Under the pieces are notes generated by a model that did no database searches, was not told where the DNA came from, and worked only from the letters and a program-made list of their open reading frames with translations. A program made the translations under genes and the position numbers. Below are positions 48,284 through 57,779 of a stretch of 64,000 nucleotides of DNA, in pieces. The DNA comes from an uncultured Monoglobus sp. (GTDB taxonomy: Bacteria; Bacillota; Clostridia; Monoglobales; Monoglobaceae), in assembly GCA_947625055.1 (NCBI GenBank), contig CANQMT010000013.1:1-64000 (forward strand), read 5' to 3'. Within the stretch, counting starts at the first letter, position 1. Each line of letters opens with the position of its first letter.

Positions 48284-50659
48284 ATGGATGGCGGCAAACT
48301 GATCATCAGGACGCGTCTTATTGAAAGGCTCAGCAAAGAGCTTAAACATAAAAAAATCGTGTATTTCGGAGCGCATATAGGCTGGGGAAAGACTACTGCC
48401 GTAAAGCAGTATCTCGAATCCAACAATTACCGATATTGTTATGTTTCCGCACGCGAAAGCGATTGGCACGCCGCGGCTGCGAACGCCGTGGAGTCAGGCG
48501 CGGAGCATATAGTCATTGATGATGTACATCTGGCATACTCTAAGGGCGGCGAAATTTCCGCTCTTATAACATCGTCGGCTCCCGGCACGATGTTTTATAT
48601 TATCGGACGCGCACCGCTCCCTCCATATCTCAAAGCGTTTTACAGCACCCGACAGCTCGTTGTTTATGATGAAACGCTCTTTGCATGTAACAGCGACGAG
48701 CTGACCGCTTTGGCCGAATTGTACCGCCTTGATTTAACCCCAAATACCCTGCACGAGATTCGCGAGTTTACCGAAGGGTGGATACTCGGATCGGTATTCT
48801 TGTTCGAAAAGGGCGGAGACTTCGGCGCGGGCTTTACGGAAGAGCAGAAGCAACTGATCAGCCTTGACATATATCAGTATGCGGATCACGCGTTTTTTTC
48901 GGAGCTTCCGCCCGAAGTGCAGGAGATACTTCTGAACGTGGCGCATGTTGACGAGTTCACGCTCGGCCATGCGCAGATGCTTTGCGGAAATACCGATATA
49001 AAACAATGGCTCGAGCGCGCGCTGAACTTGAGCTGTTTTTTGTGCTTTGTACCCCCGGATGATTTCAGCTTCAGCAAATATGCCGCGCCGTATTTTAAAT
49101 GGAAACAGAAAAAGGAGCTCAGCGAGGACGCGCTGGCGAGACAGTACGAGATCTCGGCGCTCTATTATACGCTGCATGATGATATAAGAAGCGCGCTAAG
49201 ATTTTACAAAATGGCCGGCAACACCCGAAAGATCGCCGAGCTGCTTCTTAAAAGCACAAGGAACAATCAAAGCATGAGTTTTTTCTATGAGCTGCGGGAA
49301 TATTTTTTTGAATTGCCGTATGAGACGGTGATCCAATATCCGGAGCTTATCAGCATGATATCCATGATATATTCAATCATATGCAATATCGACGAGAGCG
49401 AGCGGTATTTTGATATGCTGACGGAGATCGAAAATGACGAAAAGAGCGACGCCGCAATGAAAAAACGCGCCCGCGAGGAATTGGCCTATCTCACGATCTC
49501 GCTTCCGCACCGCGGCACGAACAGTATTGTGAAGATCGTCAAAAGCCTGGCCTCGATCATATTAAGCCGCGACATGAGCATAAACGTCATGAGCGTGACA
49601 GCGGATATGCCGAGCCTTGTGAACGGGGGTAAGGATTTCAGCGAATGGACAAAATCCGACAGATTTTTGTATAAGACCATGCGCAAACCGCTGCAGACGG
49701 TGGTCGGCAAAAACGCTCTCGGACTCCCGGATATAGGGATCGGCGAGAGTTTGTTCCTGCATAACGCCGACGACAATTTCACCGAGGAACTGACATATCT
49801 GAGCCAGGGATTTTATGACGCGGAAAAATGCGGGAACATACAGCTCCAATTTGCCGCGCTGGCGGTCATGGCGAAAATACATATTATCCGCGGCAATTTA
49901 AGCGGCGCGGTCGATCTGGTAAAGAGGTTTGACAAAAGGCTCCCGAGATACGCGGAAATCAGAAAAAACATCAGCGCGTTCATGACGAATATCATGATGT
50001 TTTCCGGCGATGACGAGTATATGCGGAACTGGATAAAAAACGAGGCTCCCGATGAGCTTGAGGACTTTTGCATAACCTTTCGCTATCAATATATGACAAA
50101 GGCCAAAATTTACATCGTGTTTGAGCAATATGACGAGGCTCTGGCGCTTCTCGGCAGATGCGGCAAATATTTTATTGAGTACGAAAGACCGTATATGCAT
50201 ATCGAGGCGCTCATTCTGAGAGCGGTAATATTGAACAGATTAAGCGATCCGGCTTGGGATGAGGCGTTTTCGGAAGCTCTTAAATTATGCGAGGAGTACC
50301 GTTTTGTGCGTATCGTTTCAAACAACGGTATCGCCGTGCTGGATCTGCTGCGAAAGACCTCCGCCGATATTAACAAGCAGTTCAAAAAATCGCTGCTGGA
50401 TTGCACAAAACGGCAGGCGGTGCTTTATCCGAAATATTTGCAGCCCGTAATAAAAACCGATTATAATCTGAGCGGAACCGAACGCATGGTGCTTAAACTG
50501 TTGTGCGACGGACTTTCAAATGAAGAGATAGGCAGGATAATGAACATATCCCTGCGCACGGTAAAGTTCCACCTCACGAATATATACAGCAAAATGAACG
50601 TCAAGAACCGTTTCGCGGCGATCCGCGAGGCGCAGATCAAAAAAATAATTACCCAATAA
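48284..50659 (+). CDS. MalT-like STAND ATPase with LuxR-type DNA-binding domain
   Basis: 791 residues, preceded by GAGGAGGT. Walker A GAHIGWGKTT near residue 29, Walker B EHIVIDDVHL, then a winged-helix and a long helical TPR-like region (about 290-700). The C-terminus is a LuxR/GerE domain (about 728-790, SGTERMVLKLLCDGLSNEEI, then TVKFHLTNIYSKMNV). MalT-type proteins bind an inducer and ATP, oligomerise and activate transcription. Placed between the GH3/AraC pair and the pectate lyase gene, it probably controls the polysaccharide locus. The inducer is unknown. Confidence 0.9.
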   Translation: MDGGKLIIRTRLIERLSKELKHKKIVYFGAHIGWGKTTAVKQYLESNNYRYCYVSARESDWHAAAANAVESGAEHIVIDDVHLAYSKGGEISALITSSAPGTMFYIIGRAPLPPYLKAFYSTRQLVVYDETLFACNSDELTALAELYRLDLTPNTLHEIREFTEGWILGSVFLFEKGGDFGAGFTEEQKQLISLDIYQYADHAFFSELPPEVQEILLNVAHVDEFTLGHAQMLCGNTDIKQWLERALNLSCFLCFVPPDDFSFSKYAAPYFKWKQKKELSEDALARQYEISALYYTLHDDIRSALRFYKMAGNTRKIAELLLKSTRNNQSMSFFYELREYFFELPYETVIQYPELISMISMIYSIICNIDESERYFDMLTEIENDEKSDAAMKKRAREELAYLTISLPHRGTNSIVKIVKSLASIILSRDMSINVMSVTADMPSLVNGGKDFSEWTKSDRFLYKTMRKPLQTVVGKNALGLPDIGIGESLFLHNADDNFTEELTYLSQGFYDAEKCGNIQLQFAALAVMAKIHIIRGNLSGAVDLVKRFDKRLPRYAEIRKNISAFMTNIMMFSGDDEYMRNWIKNEAPDELEDFCITFRYQYMTKAKIYIVFEQYDEALALLGRCGKYFIEYERPYMHIEALILRAVILNRLSDPAWDEAFSEALKLCEEYRFVRIVSNNGIAVLDLLRKTSADINKQFKKSLLDCTKRQAVLYPKYLQPVIKTDYNLSGTERMVLKLLCDGLSNEEIGRIMNISLRTVKFHLTNIYSKMNVKNRFAAIREAQIKKIITQ

Positions 50660-50682
50660 AAAGCGCGAAACGCGCTTTTTTT
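50658..50682 (+). terminator. intrinsic terminator of the STAND/LuxR gene
   Basis: AAAGCGCG-AAA-CGCGCTTTTTTT directly at the stop codon: an eight-base stem, three-base loop and T run. Confidence 0.92.
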
Positions 50683-50693
50683 GCTTTTGGGTC

Positions 50694-50722
50694 TTTAAAT
50701 TATAAAAATTATGTGTTATAAT
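50694..50722 (+). promoter_or_regulatory. promoter of the pectate lyase gene
   Basis: TTTAAA (50694-50699) and TATAAT (50717-50722), 17-base spacer. The weak -35 box fits a gene needing an activator such as the upstream MalT-like protein. Confidence 0.65.
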
Positions 50723-50754
50723 ATTCAATATATAACTTTTAAGGGGGATTAAAC

Positions 50755-53700
50755 ATGAGACATTGCACAGGATTTAAAAGAATGTTTTGCGCTTGTATGG
50801 CGGTTATGCTCTTTGCGTTTTCATTGACCGCCGCTCCCGTTATTGCCGAGGGCGAAACGGGCGGCGCGGCGTATTATACAAAAGATCCGGTGATAAGCGG
50901 CGGAAAAACGGTCACGGCGGAGATCGTCAACGAAAGCGGCGAGAATGTTCTGTTTATAGCGGCCGCGTATGAGGACGGGGCCGTTTCGGACGCCGAAACT
51001 CAAACGATTTCGTCGGGAAGCGGAAGCGTCGAGGCGAGAGTCGAGTTTGACAAGGAGTATACCGACGTCAGGTGCTATCTTTGGTCCGAAAGCAGCATAG
51101 AGCCTTACGGCGACGTGACCGACGCGCTGCCCGATCTGCTGCCCGCGTTCCCGGGCGCCGAGGGCGGCGGAAAATTTTCTCCCGGAGCCAGAGGCGCGCT
51201 GCCCGGCGGCAAACTCGCGGTGTACCATGTGACGCAGCTCGGCGACTCGGGCACGGGAAGCCTGCGCGACGCGGTCTCAAAGTCGGGAAGGATCGTAGTG
51301 TTTGACATAAGCGGCACGATCGAGCTCAAAAGCGATATAAATATGAACAGGGACAACGTCACGATACTGGGCCAGACCGCGCCCGGCGACGGCGTGACTG
51401 TCAGCGGCGGCTCGATAGTAACGGGCGACGGAGTTAAGAATATAATAATAAGATATTTAAAGGTGCGTCCCACCGATAAGAACGGCGGAGAGCCCGACGG
51501 AATCGGCGGCAGATACGGTACCGATATAATTTTTGACCATGTCAGCACCTCATGGTGCGTTGACGAGCTGCTTACCCTTTACGCGGGTGCTGCTCAGGAC
51601 GCGAAACCAGACAAACCCGTGGGCAATCATCTGACGATCCAGAACACGATCGGAAGCGAGAGCCTGCGCATGAGCAACCACACCAAGGGCGCGCACGGCT
51701 ACGGCGCGATCTGGGGCGGCACCTATGCCAGCTATCTGAATAACCTGCTGGCTCACCACGACAGCCGCAGCCCCCGTCTTGACCGTCAGCTTGTCGCGAC
51801 CGACGTCAGCAACAACGTAATATACAACTGGGGCCAGACCAACTCGGCTTACGGCGCCGAGCCTTATTCGAGCGCCAATGAGAAATCGACCGCTGACCAG
51901 AGGAACCCCTCAAACGTGAACTGGGTCGGAAACTATTACAAGTCGGGCCCGTCCACCAGAGCGATGCTCAAAACAAGGGTGTTCGACGTGACCGAGCCCC
52001 TGACCGCTGCCGACAGAAAATCCGTGTTCTATTTTGACGATAACTATATTTACGGAATGGGTACGGTAAGCGACTATAAGAACAACAGCATAGTAAACAA
52101 TTATGTCGGTGCGGATTTCGCCGACAGCGAGATCGACATGGGATATTACAAATACCGTCAGACCTCGGCGGAAGAGGCCTTTGACCGCGTCCTCAGCACC
52201 GCGGGAGCGACTTTGCCGCGGCGCGACGCGAACGACGCCAGAATAGTTAACGACGTTATAAACGGCACAGGCAGAGTTATCAACAACGCCGGAGAGGTCG
52301 GCGGTCTGATACCCGTAGAGTCCGAGACGAGAGTGTTTGAGGTACCCGCCGATTGGCTGAATGACAACGGCTATGCCGGTATGGCAGAGACCGACATCAC
52401 GGACAGCGGCTACACCGTTATCGAGGAATATGTTAACTATCTGACCGAGGAGATGAGCAAGACTCCGCCGACCAACGCCAATATCGTTGTGCAGTCGCCC
52501 GCGATCGCGGCGCTCACCGATAATATCGAGGGCATGGAGGTCGACAACGGCGAGTGGACGGTCATCACCGAGGGCGAGCCGCTGAGATATAAGGCGACGG
52601 CGATAGCCCGAGGCGGAAATGAGGTCACAAAAATGGAGCTCTATGACCGCAACGCCAAGATCGGTGATTATGACGGCTCCGCGATTGACAGCGATATACA
52701 GCTCAATGTCGGAACGCATTACCTCACCTGCCGCGCGATAAACACCCGCGGCGAAAAGACGCAAAGCACGACCTCTATCGTTTATGTCAAGTCGGCGGCG
52801 GCCCCGGGCAGCTACTCTTTTGAGGAGATCAAAGAAAACGGCTACACCGGATACGCCGGCAAAGGCGGCGCCTCGATGGACGAGAAGGGCGTTTACACGA
52901 TTTACGGCTCGGGCAGACTCACCACCGATTCAAGCGATAGCTGCGGTTTTATGTACAAAGAGGTCAGCGGCGACTTTGACGTGACCGTCAGAGTCGAGGA
53001 GATACCAAAGTTTGAGAATCAGCAGGTGAGCGGTCTCATGGTGCGTTCGGGATTTAATCAGGGCGACATAATGGCGATGATAGGCGACGGCTGGGTAAAG
53101 AACGGCGAAAACGCCAGGATCCTGACCCGAAAGAGCGAAAAGGGCTCATCTCAGGAAATATATTTCATGGACAAGAGCGGCGCGCCCGTTGACAATTCGG
53201 ACGACAAGCACAGCAAGAGCATGCCGAAATATATGAGAATACAGAGAAACGGCAACAGCTTGACGTTCAGCGTTTCCAACATGGGTATCGACTGGACCGA
53301 CAACGACCGCCAGCCCGTGACGATCGAGTACGACAATCTGCCCGAGACTATGTATGTGGGTCTTGCGACCGACTCGGCAAACGGAGTCTCTGTGAAAGAA
53401 TATTTCTCAGTCGCTAAATTCAGCAATCTGGTGTTAAACGGCGAGAGAGACGTTGAACCTCCGGAGAAGGGAGAGGTCCCGTTCTATGATGAGGATTTTT
53501 ACAGCGCCGATTGGTTCTTCCCGTCGGGCAGCGGCCCCAAAAGTTTAGCGGATACTCCTCTTGACGGAAACATAGACGACGCGGCGCTGTTCTGGGGCCC
53601 ATGCTACAGAAATTTTAAGCCTCAAAACGCGGGCGTCGTCAAAGCGACGGCAGACTTCTTCACCAGAACCACGCCGAGGGTGGATCCTGATGCAGGAGCG

Positions 53701-54081
53701 AGATTTATGTTGCAGGGCATAAACGAAGCCGGCGAAACGGTCAAGATAAAGAGCGTCTACGCGCAGCATTCGCTGGGATTTTTCGAGGACTATGACGACA
53801 CACCCTCAAAGCCGGAGATCACTCCGACGTCCGACGCCAAATATGATATAGAAAAATGGTACAAGGTCGAGATGACTCTTGACTACAACACGGGAAAGGG
53901 AACATATTCATTTAAACCCTATACCGAATATAACTCGTCAATCGGAAAGTATGAGACGGGCGCTTCGATATTCGATCTCACGTTTGACTTTGACACAAGC
54001 GTGGCTGTCAGCCAGCTCCACTTTGAGCGCCGCGGCGGTTTTGAGATGTATCTCGACAACGTCGGCGTAAGCGTTGAATAA
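50755..54081 (+). CDS. secreted multidomain PL1-type pectate lyase
   Basis: 1108 residues after AAGGGGG. The signal peptide is at about 1-31 (FAFSLTAAPVIAEG). A small beta domain leads to a right-handed beta-helix lyase (about 128-560), recognised by LPAFPGAEGGGKFSPGARG, YHVTQLGDSGTGSLRDAV, FDISGTIEL, DHVSTSWCVDELLT and HGYGAIWGG. An Ig-like domain (about 580-680) follows, then a jellyroll module (GDFDVTVRVEEIPKFENQQV, about 690-900) and a C-terminal beta domain. It should cleave polygalacturonate outside the cell by beta-elimination. No dockerin, sortase or SLH motif is visible. Confidence 0.88.
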   Translation: MRHCTGFKRMFCACMAVMLFAFSLTAAPVIAEGETGGAAYYTKDPVISGGKTVTAEIVNESGENVLFIAAAYEDGAVSDAETQTISSGSGSVEARVEFDKEYTDVRCYLWSESSIEPYGDVTDALPDLLPAFPGAEGGGKFSPGARGALPGGKLAVYHVTQLGDSGTGSLRDAVSKSGRIVVFDISGTIELKSDINMNRDNVTILGQTAPGDGVTVSGGSIVTGDGVKNIIIRYLKVRPTDKNGGEPDGIGGRYGTDIIFDHVSTSWCVDELLTLYAGAAQDAKPDKPVGNHLTIQNTIGSESLRMSNHTKGAHGYGAIWGGTYASYLNNLLAHHDSRSPRLDRQLVATDVSNNVIYNWGQTNSAYGAEPYSSANEKSTADQRNPSNVNWVGNYYKSGPSTRAMLKTRVFDVTEPLTAADRKSVFYFDDNYIYGMGTVSDYKNNSIVNNYVGADFADSEIDMGYYKYRQTSAEEAFDRVLSTAGATLPRRDANDARIVNDVINGTGRVINNAGEVGGLIPVESETRVFEVPADWLNDNGYAGMAETDITDSGYTVIEEYVNYLTEEMSKTPPTNANIVVQSPAIAALTDNIEGMEVDNGEWTVITEGEPLRYKATAIARGGNEVTKMELYDRNAKIGDYDGSAIDSDIQLNVGTHYLTCRAINTRGEKTQSTTSIVYVKSAAAPGSYSFEEIKENGYTGYAGKGGASMDEKGVYTIYGSGRLTTDSSDSCGFMYKEVSGDFDVTVRVEEIPKFENQQVSGLMVRSGFNQGDIMAMIGDGWVKNGENARILTRKSEKGSSQEIYFMDKSGAPVDNSDDKHSKSMPKYMRIQRNGNSLTFSVSNMGIDWTDNDRQPVTIEYDNLPETMYVGLATDSANGVSVKEYFSVAKFSNLVLNGERDVEPPEKGEVPFYDEDFYSADWFFPSGSGPKSLADTPLDGNIDDAALFWGPCYRNFKPQNAGVVKATADFFTRTTPRVDPDAGARFMLQGINEAGETVKIKSVYAQHSLGFFEDYDDTPSKPEITPTSDAKYDIEKWYKVEMTLDYNTGKGTYSFKPYTEYNSSIGKYETGASIFDLTFDFDTSVAVSQLHFERRGGFEMYLDNVGVSVE

Positions 54082-54189
54082 GAACAACATTGCGGTGATT
54101 ACGTTCGGCCTATCCTGCGGCGTTTACTGTGATTATCGGCTTGCCGGAAGTTTAATTAACGGTATTTGGCATAGAATTTCGGAGGCTTT

Positions 54190-55539
54190 ATGGATCAAAA
54201 TTTTACCGAGGGAAAAATCCTTCGCCAGCTTATAGGCTTCGCGCTGCCGATGCTGCTGGCGCTTTTCCTTCAGGCGATGTACGGCGCGATAGATCTGCTG
54301 GTCGTTGGGCGCTTCGGGGTTTCCGCCGACGTCTCGGCGGTTTCCACCGGCAGCCAGATCATGCAGACGATAACCTTTATGATCGAGGGCGTGTCTATGG
54401 GAATAACCGTTCTCGCCGGACACAGAATAGGCGAGGGCAACAATAAAGAGGCGGGGAGAGTGATAGGCAGCGGCATCGCGCTGTTCGGAATCATCGCCGT
54501 TTTGGCGACGGCGCTCATGCTGTCCTGCTCCCGCCCGCTGGCCGCGCTTATGCGCGCGCCCGAAGAGGCTTTTGATCTGACGGTGAAATATATTTTTTGG
54601 TGCTCGGCGGGCATGGTTTTCATTGTGGCATATAATTTGCTGGGCAGCATTTTCCGCGGTGTGGGCAACTCAAAGATACCGCTCATGACCGTGGCTATCG
54701 CCTGTGCGTTTAACATAATCGGCGATTTGATTTTTGTGGCGGGCTTTAAAATGGGCGTCGCGGGCGCGGCGCTTGCCACGGTCATGGCTCAGGGCGTCAG
54801 TGTGCTGCTGTCGCTTGTCATAATCCGGCGTATGAAAATGCCGTTTAAGCTCACCCGCCGCGATATCCGTCTGAGAAGGAGGATAGTCAAGCGGATATTG
54901 TTCCTGGGCGTTCCGATAGCCCTGCAAGACCTTCTGGTCAGCGTGTCGTTTCTGGTGATCCTCGCCATTGTGAACTCCCTGGGCCTTGTTGCCTCGGCGG
55001 GAGTCGGCGTGGCCGAAAAGCTGTGCGCGTTTATTATGCTGGTACCGTCGGCATATATGCAGTCGATGTCCGCGTTTGTGGCGCAGAACATAGGCGCCGA
55101 GAAATACGACCGCGCCAAAAGAGCGCTGCTCTGCGGGATTTTGTCGTCATTGGCGGTGGGCGTTGTGATGTTTTACATATCTTTCTTTCAGGGAGATGTT
55201 TTGTCAACGATATTCACAAGCGATCCTCAGGTCGTTTCGGCCGCGGCGAGCTATCTTAAGGCTTATTCGCTTGACTGCATTTTGACGTCGTTTCTGTTCT
55301 GCTTCAGCGGCTATTTCAACGGCTGCGGGCGGACAATGTTCAACATGATACAGGGAGTGCTGGGCGCGTTCTGTGTGCGCATACCCGTCTCGTATTTTGT
55401 GAGCCGGATCGCGGGCGTTTCCTTGTTTTACATAGGCCTCGCGACGCCGTGCTCGACAATAGTGCAGATCATAATTTGCGCGGCATATTTTATAATTACC
55501 GAAAGAAAAGCCCGCGGACCGCGCGGCGCGGAAATGTAA
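54190..55539 (+). CDS. MATE-family efflux transporter
   Basis: 449 residues with about 12 membrane helices. N-terminus ILRQLIGFALPMLLALFLQA, first-half GAIDLLVVGRFGVSADVSAV and the repeat half YSLDCILTSFLFCFSGYFNG are typical of the NorM/DinF-like group. It exchanges protons or sodium for organic cations or drugs. Placed between pectate lyase and an esterase it might export a sugar derivative, but that is only context. A preceding gap of 108 bases has no clear promoter. Confidence 0.9.
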   Translation: MDQNFTEGKILRQLIGFALPMLLALFLQAMYGAIDLLVVGRFGVSADVSAVSTGSQIMQTITFMIEGVSMGITVLAGHRIGEGNNKEAGRVIGSGIALFGIIAVLATALMLSCSRPLAALMRAPEEAFDLTVKYIFWCSAGMVFIVAYNLLGSIFRGVGNSKIPLMTVAIACAFNIIGDLIFVAGFKMGVAGAALATVMAQGVSVLLSLVIIRRMKMPFKLTRRDIRLRRRIVKRILFLGVPIALQDLLVSVSFLVILAIVNSLGLVASAGVGVAEKLCAFIMLVPSAYMQSMSAFVAQNIGAEKYDRAKRALLCGILSSLAVGVVMFYISFFQGDVLSTIFTSDPQVVSAAASYLKAYSLDCILTSFLFCFSGYFNGCGRTMFNMIQGVLGAFCVRIPVSYFVSRIAGVSLFYIGLATPCSTIVQIIICAAYFIITERKARGPRGAEM

Positions 55540-55548
55540 GGAGAGAGT

Positions 55549-56490
55549 ATGATTAACGTTTATTTGCTCGGAGATTCGATCGTGACGGCTTATGGCGGCG
55601 ATCATGAAAATATTATAGGAGGCTGGGGAGACCACTTGGGCAGCTTTTTTGACGGCGGAGTCAGGGTCGTTCCCTGCGCCGAGGGCGGGAAAAGCACCCG
55701 CAGCTATTTAAACGACGGAAGATTTATCGACAACGGGAAATTTACAAAGGATATGTTCCCTTACGGCGTCGGACCGTGCCTCAGGCTGATCGGGAAAGGG
55801 GACTTTGCGCTGATCGAGTTTTGTCATAACGACGATGATTCCGCGAGGAGCGAGAAGCGCGGGCTCCGCCACACGCCGCTCGGCGGGCCCGATAGCCGCG
55901 GCGTCTACCCGAGCGCCCTTCCGGAGGGTGACACGCCTTATGCGTTTGACTGCGGAGCCACCTATAAAGGATTTTTAAAATTCTACATAAGAAAAATAAA
56001 AGAAAAGGGCGCGATTCCCGTGCTTGTGACTCCGCCGCCCAGAGGATATTTTAAGAACGGAAAGATCGCCTCGGTGCCGGGCAACCACGGCGGCAGCGAT
56101 AAATTCGGAGATTACGCCTATGTTCGCGCCATGCGGCAGACCGCGGAGGAAGAAAGCGTTCCGCTGATCGAGCTGTTTGACAGGGCGAAAGCGTATATTG
56201 ACGGGCTCGGCGAGGAAAAGTTCAAATATCTCCAGTCGATCAAGGACGAGGAAGGCAGGACCATCGGCGAGGCGCGCTTCGGCAGACCCAAACGCTGGCC
56301 CGAAGATTATGATGAGATCATGGAGAGCGAGGCCTTTGCGGAGACCGACAACACTCACCAGAACCGCTACGGCTCTTTTGTGTACGCCTCGTTCATAGCC
56401 GATGAGATAAAACAAAAGATCCCCGCCTTGGCCGGGCACATTCTTGACGTTCCCGCAAAAAAAGTACCCCCGCCAAAAGGCCTCGAATAA
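55549..56490 (+). CDS. SGNH esterase, rhamnogalacturonan acetylesterase-like
   Basis: 313 residues, no signal peptide, start nine bases after the MATE stop with AGGAGAGAG. SGNH motifs: Ser in LLGDSIVTAYG near residue 10, block III EFCHNDDDS, and the late Asp/His in DNTHQNRYG near 270. It resembles YesT/RhgT enzymes that take acetyl groups from pectic rhamnogalacturonan fragments. Being cytoplasmic, it would act on imported products of the secreted lyase. Confidence 0.85.
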   Translation: MINVYLLGDSIVTAYGGDHENIIGGWGDHLGSFFDGGVRVVPCAEGGKSTRSYLNDGRFIDNGKFTKDMFPYGVGPCLRLIGKGDFALIEFCHNDDDSARSEKRGLRHTPLGGPDSRGVYPSALPEGDTPYAFDCGATYKGFLKFYIRKIKEKGAIPVLVTPPPRGYFKNGKIASVPGNHGGSDKFGDYAYVRAMRQTAEEESVPLIELFDRAKAYIDGLGEEKFKYLQSIKDEEGRTIGEARFGRPKRWPEDYDEIMESEAFAETDNTHQNRYGSFVYASFIADEIKQKIPALAGHILDVPAKKVPPPKGLE

Positions 56491-56504
56491 TTTTAAATTT
56501 TATG

Positions 56505-56533
56505 TTGTATTTTAATAAAAATTATGCTATAAT
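56505..56533 (+). promoter_or_regulatory. promoter of the Phd/YefM antitoxin gene with overlapping palindrome
   Basis: TTGTAT (56505-56510) and TATAAT (56528-56533), 17-base spacer. TTATGC at 56522-56527 and GCATAA at 56541-56546 form an inverted repeat around the -10 box, a likely autoregulatory operator. Confidence 0.7.
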
Positions 56534-56570
56534 ATTTACAGCATAAAACAAAAACGAAGGGGGATTTTTT

Positions 56571-56828
56571 ATGCCTAATATAAGACCCGTATCGGATTTG
56601 AGAAACTATAATGAGGTTTTGCGGGAGATCACGATCGACTCGCCGGTATTTTTGACAAAAAACGGCAGAGGCAGATACGCGATCGTGGATATAAAAGAAT
56701 ATGAAAAAACCAACGCGGTTTTAAAGTTGATGGGCAAGCTTGCCGATGCCGAAAAATCAGCCAAAGAGAACGGCTGGATTACCGCTGAGCACACCGAGAA
56801 GGCGCTGGGCGTATATAGTTTTTTATAA
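56571..56828 (+). CDS. Phd/YefM-family antitoxin
   Basis: 85 residues after AAGGGGG. The Phd/YefM DNA-binding fold is clear: PNIRPVSDLRNYNEVLREI, then SPVFLTKNGRGRYAIVDIKE. The C-terminus (AEKSAKENGWITAEHTEKAL) would bind a RelE/ParE toxin. The last residues (VYSFL) run into the stump of that toxin, so the natural C-terminus may have been changed by a deletion. It may survive as a stand-alone regulator. Confidence 0.88.
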   Translation: MPNIRPVSDLRNYNEVLREITIDSPVFLTKNGRGRYAIVDIKEYEKTNAVLKLMGKLADAEKSAKENGWITAEHTEKALGVYSFL

Positions 56829-56907
56829 GATTGATAAAGATTTTGTCTCAATTTACAGAATTTTATATGCCCGCAGAGATTATTTGAAGATAATTTTTGA
56901 TGATTAA
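56806..56907 (+). pseudogene. C-terminal stump of a RelE/ParE-type toxin
   Basis: In a frame different from the antitoxin, 56806-56907 reads WAYIVFYKIDKDFVSIYRI then LYARRDYLKIIFDD and a stop. YIVFYKI...VYRILYARRDY is the conserved C-terminal strand pair of ParE/RelE toxins that pair with Phd antitoxins. The first ~65 residues of the toxin are missing, and its remains overlap the antitoxin end, so an internal deletion joined the two genes. It is inactive. Confidence 0.75.
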
Positions 56908-56944
56908 TTTAGGAGTTTGACAGGAAAATAAGGCTTTATATTCA

Positions 56945-56971
56945 AAGATCCGCGGCGGCGCCGCGGATCTT
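56945..56971. terminator. hairpin between the antitoxin stump and the nif3 gene
   Basis: AAGATCCGCGGC-GGC-GCCGCGGATCTT, a perfect 12-base stem. On the plus strand it is followed by GCTTTATCTTTTTTT; on the minus strand by a short TTT. It probably ends transcripts from both sides. Confidence 0.6.
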
Positions 56972-56974
56972 GCT

Positions 56975-57775
56975 TTATCTTTTTTTATACGGCTCGGCCG
57001 AGGATTTGTGTATTATTAGATCGGGGAATTCTTCTTTTAAATATTCTTCCATGAAATCGCAGATTATATTTTCCGTCTCAAAATGACCCGCGTCTATCAG
57101 GTTTATGCCGAGCTCAAGCGCCAGTTGGGCCTCGTGGTGCTTTATTTCCGAGGTAATGTAAACGTCGGCGCCCGCGTTATAGGCGCAGTAGATCAAGTCT
57201 CCGCCGCTGCCGCTGCACACCGCCGCGGTAGTTATCACATCCGACGGGTCGCCGGTGTATGAGATCGCGGCGCAGCCGAGAACGTTTTTCACATAGTCAA
57301 CGTAGTCCGCCATTTCGGTCGGCGTGTCAAGCCTTCCGACGCGGCCTATATTGTCAAGCGGCTTTCCGCTTCCGTCAACACATTCAAGGTCGTCAAAATG
57401 CCGGGTGTCCACAATGTCGAGCTTGTCGCAGAGAATGTCGTTCATGCCTCCGTCGGCGATGTCAAAATTGGTGTGGGCGCTGTACAGCGCGATGTCGTTT
57501 TTTATCAGATTTATGATCACGCTGCCCGTAACGTCCTGTTCGATAACACGGTTTATTGATGTGAAGATCAGCGGATGGTGTGTTATTATCATGTCCGCTC
57601 CCAGCGCGATCGCCTCGCGGACGTTTCGGCTGGTGCCGTCAAGCGCGATATAGACCGTGTTTACCTCCTTATCCATATCGCCCGTCATAAGTCCCGGATT
57701 GTCCCACGGCTCGGCGAGACTGCGCGGCGCGAGCCGCTCGATATGGTCTGCTATTTGTTTTACGGTAACAGGCAT
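56975..57775 (-). CDS. Nif3-like dinuclear metal protein
   Basis: 266 residues. Metal-binding His/Asp lie in ADMIITHHPLIF, HTNFDIADGGMND and DAGHFETE, the three marks of the Nif3/YqfO family (GTP cyclohydrolase 1 type 2 by name). The insert domain of longer YqfO forms is absent. The true reaction is unsettled. It starts four bases after trmK, the usual Firmicutes pairing. Confidence 0.93.
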   Translation of the reverse strand: MPVTVKQIADHIERLAPRSLAEPWDNPGLMTGDMDKEVNTVYIALDGTSRNVREAIALGADMIITHHPLIFTSINRVIEQDVTGSVIINLIKNDIALYSAHTNFDIADGGMNDILCDKLDIVDTRHFDDLECVDGSGKPLDNIGRVGRLDTPTEMADYVDYVKNVLGCAAISYTGDPSDVITTAAVCSGSGGDLIYCAYNAGADVYITSEIKHHEAQLALELGINLIDAGHFETENIICDFMEEYLKEEFPDLIIHKSSAEPYKKR

Positions 57776-57779
57776 AAGA

